Made by a program: the position numbers and the translations under genes
Assembly (NCBI GenBank): GCA_946803715.1
Contig: CAMPET010000080.1
Coordinates: 11,544-43,638 of the forward strand
DNA: 32,095 nt
Reading direction: 5' to 3'
Source: Beroe ovata
Lineage: Eukaryota; Ctenophora; Nuda; Beroida; Beroidae
Notes under the pieces: generated by a model
What the model saw: the letters and a program-made list of their open reading frames with translations, nothing else
Databases searched by the model: none
Told to the model about the DNA's origin: nothing
Shown: positions 30,573 through 32,095 of the stretch, piece by piece
How positions within the stretch are numbered: position 1 is the stretch's first letter
Layout: each line of letters starts with the position of its first letter

Positions 30573-32063
30573 TTCGTTACAAATAGATAACCCAAGAGAG
30601 GGAGAGAGAGGTCCGCGTGCTGATACTACAATTCACTGTTTGTTTTAGAACAATGGTTCTTATAATTGAAATGCTAATTTTTCAGACATGTTCGTTAGTA
30701 GGCTGCTGCAAGGTTGTACATACTCAATTATACGGTGCCAGCGGTTCTGTGAATATATGATATTGTTAGGCATCGGGCACATTGTTCCATAATAGCATCT
30801 CCAGACAGAATATTATTATATACAGGCGTGTTATATTATGGCCGGGTTATATTATAGGTGTGTTATATCACGGCCGTATGTTTATATCAGCCTCGAGCAG
30901 CAGTTCACAAACATAGGTCATTCTCAATTCTGATCTAGATATCTCACTTTTGTCTCAATCTGGAACTCCCTGAGTCTCAATATCTAGAACCTCTAAATCT
31001 TCAGGCCCACTAGGTTATCAAGGTTGATAAGGCCCTCTAACTAGCAATTCGCTGTCGATAGATCGAAGTGTTATATATACGAATCACAGATTCACATTCT
31101 TCAGTGCATATTTTTGTGAAGGATTACGTATGCTTCACATTACAACGAAAGCCCTTCAAGCCGCAAACATGACCGAACTGTTCTGCAGATTCCTATAACT
31201 ATGATATCGATGTTATATAATTGTGTTCAACAACATTGCTAATTACTGCCGGACATCTTCAACTCAGTACTGATACTTAATAGGCTAATTGATGAGCCTC
31301 AGCCCAATTATAGTGCTCGTGATTGTTGCCCTCTGCCAAGGTTTACAAGCCACTCTGCTATCGTTCTAACTACTTCATATCGTGTTCAAGTCACTAGTTC
31401 ATGTTCTAACTCAGTTATCAGTGGATGCTTGATCGATGCTTCAACCCATATATCGGAGCTCTTGCCTAATAAGAATCATGTTTCATGGGAATTCTGACCT
31501 TTTGGTGGTAGAAAGTTAGGCATTGATCAAATTTTGCTTGATTTCCCCAAACGTTCTAGAGCTTCCTATGCGTATATGGGAAGGACTTGAAATATGTAGA
31601 TTCTCGCTGGTATATTGCTGGTATATAATACTACGTTTACAGTGAGCAGCGCGAGCCCTTAACCAACTTCAACAATTTCAGCCTCGAAGCGTTGACACGT
31701 CCCTGATCTATATAAAATTATAGACCCTCGCGCGTGTGCTGTGAATGTTAATATATACAGATCGGTATATTGAGGGTGTATAATTCTCGTCGAAAAGCTG
31801 GAGAATGGAAAATTTATGAGTTTTTTCAAAAATCAATTATGTCACTATTTGGACGTTATTTTCATTGTTTTGGGGTGCCGACGACGTGTTTTAGAACTTG
31901 TTTTCGGCTTGTGAAGTGTAAAGTGATCGTATATTGAAATTAGACAACGGGAAAACACATCGTTATACCATATCAACACCGTTAATTGACCGATATAAAG
32001 TCGTTGATGTTTCGCACAAGGTCAAATCGGTCGGAGTAAGTCAGTGATTTACAGTTCTATTCG

Positions 32064-32065
<2 letters not shown>

Positions 32066-32095
<30 letters not shown>
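32066..32095. repeat. (GT)n microsatellite at the window edge
   Basis: The GT run continues to the last base of the window and is therefore cut by it. Confidence 0.95.

Larger units (their letters stand above)
29965..32095. other. Right flank: probable SLC37 intron or 5' region, no exon recognised
   Basis: I searched the minus strand for conserved SLC37 N-terminal motifs (such as GWP and NWFGK-like segments) and found none. The region is AT-rich with simple repeats and a few E-boxes. Beyond those I see nothing in it. Confidence 0.6.

Noticed and set aside
1-32095. CRISPR arrays, operons or prokaryotic elements
   Set aside because: All supported genes are spliced animal genes or a GPCR, and no direct repeats with regular unique spacers were seen.

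Overview
This is an animal nuclear-genome segment, roughly 40% GC by eye. Genes are split by many short GT-AG introns, there are CA/GT microsatellites, and two of the genes encode ciliary-axoneme proteins. The organism looks like an invertebrate with motile cilia: introns are mostly 100-400 bp, there is a compact Ig-superfamily receptor, and the GPCR is a single-exon, divergent class A receptor. I cannot place the phylum from the sequence alone.

Layout. (1) 1-2937, plus: the 3' part of a type I membrane receptor with three Ig-like units, one transmembrane helix and a cytoplasmic tail with SH2-docking-like tyrosine motifs; its 5' end lies outside the window. (2) 3441-4391, minus: an uninterrupted rhodopsin-like GPCR, tail-to-tail with the receptor. 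(3) 5569-17857, minus: a complete CFAP44 (WDR52) gene. I resolved 39 coding exons whose summed length is divisible by 3 and gives 1955 residues. (4) 17858-20241: a non-coding gap with GCGCGC-rich palindromes and two hairpins. (5) 20242-22062, plus: a complete five-exon CFAP68 (C11orf1/DUF4490) gene of 159 residues, followed by a polyadenylation signal. (6) 23217-29964, minus: the C-terminal two-thirds of an SLC37-type sugar-phosphate exchanger in 12 exons; its 5' exons lie outside the window. (7) 29965-32095: probably the SLC37 first large intron or 5' flank, with only simple repeats recognised.

CFAP44 and CFAP68 lie head to head about 2.4 kb apart and both act in the ciliary axoneme: CFAP44 at the tether of inner dynein f/I1, CFAP68 as a microtubule inner protein. 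A full RFX X-box match lies in a CFAP68 intron. The most unusual non-coding signals are a strong local excess of CACGTG E-boxes across the SLC37 locus, several near-perfect foldbacks, related minisatellites in two CFAP44 introns, and a CFAP68 exon flanked on both sides by tandem arrays, one built of splice-donor-like GGTGAG units. No RNA genes, CRISPR arrays or intact transposons were recognised.
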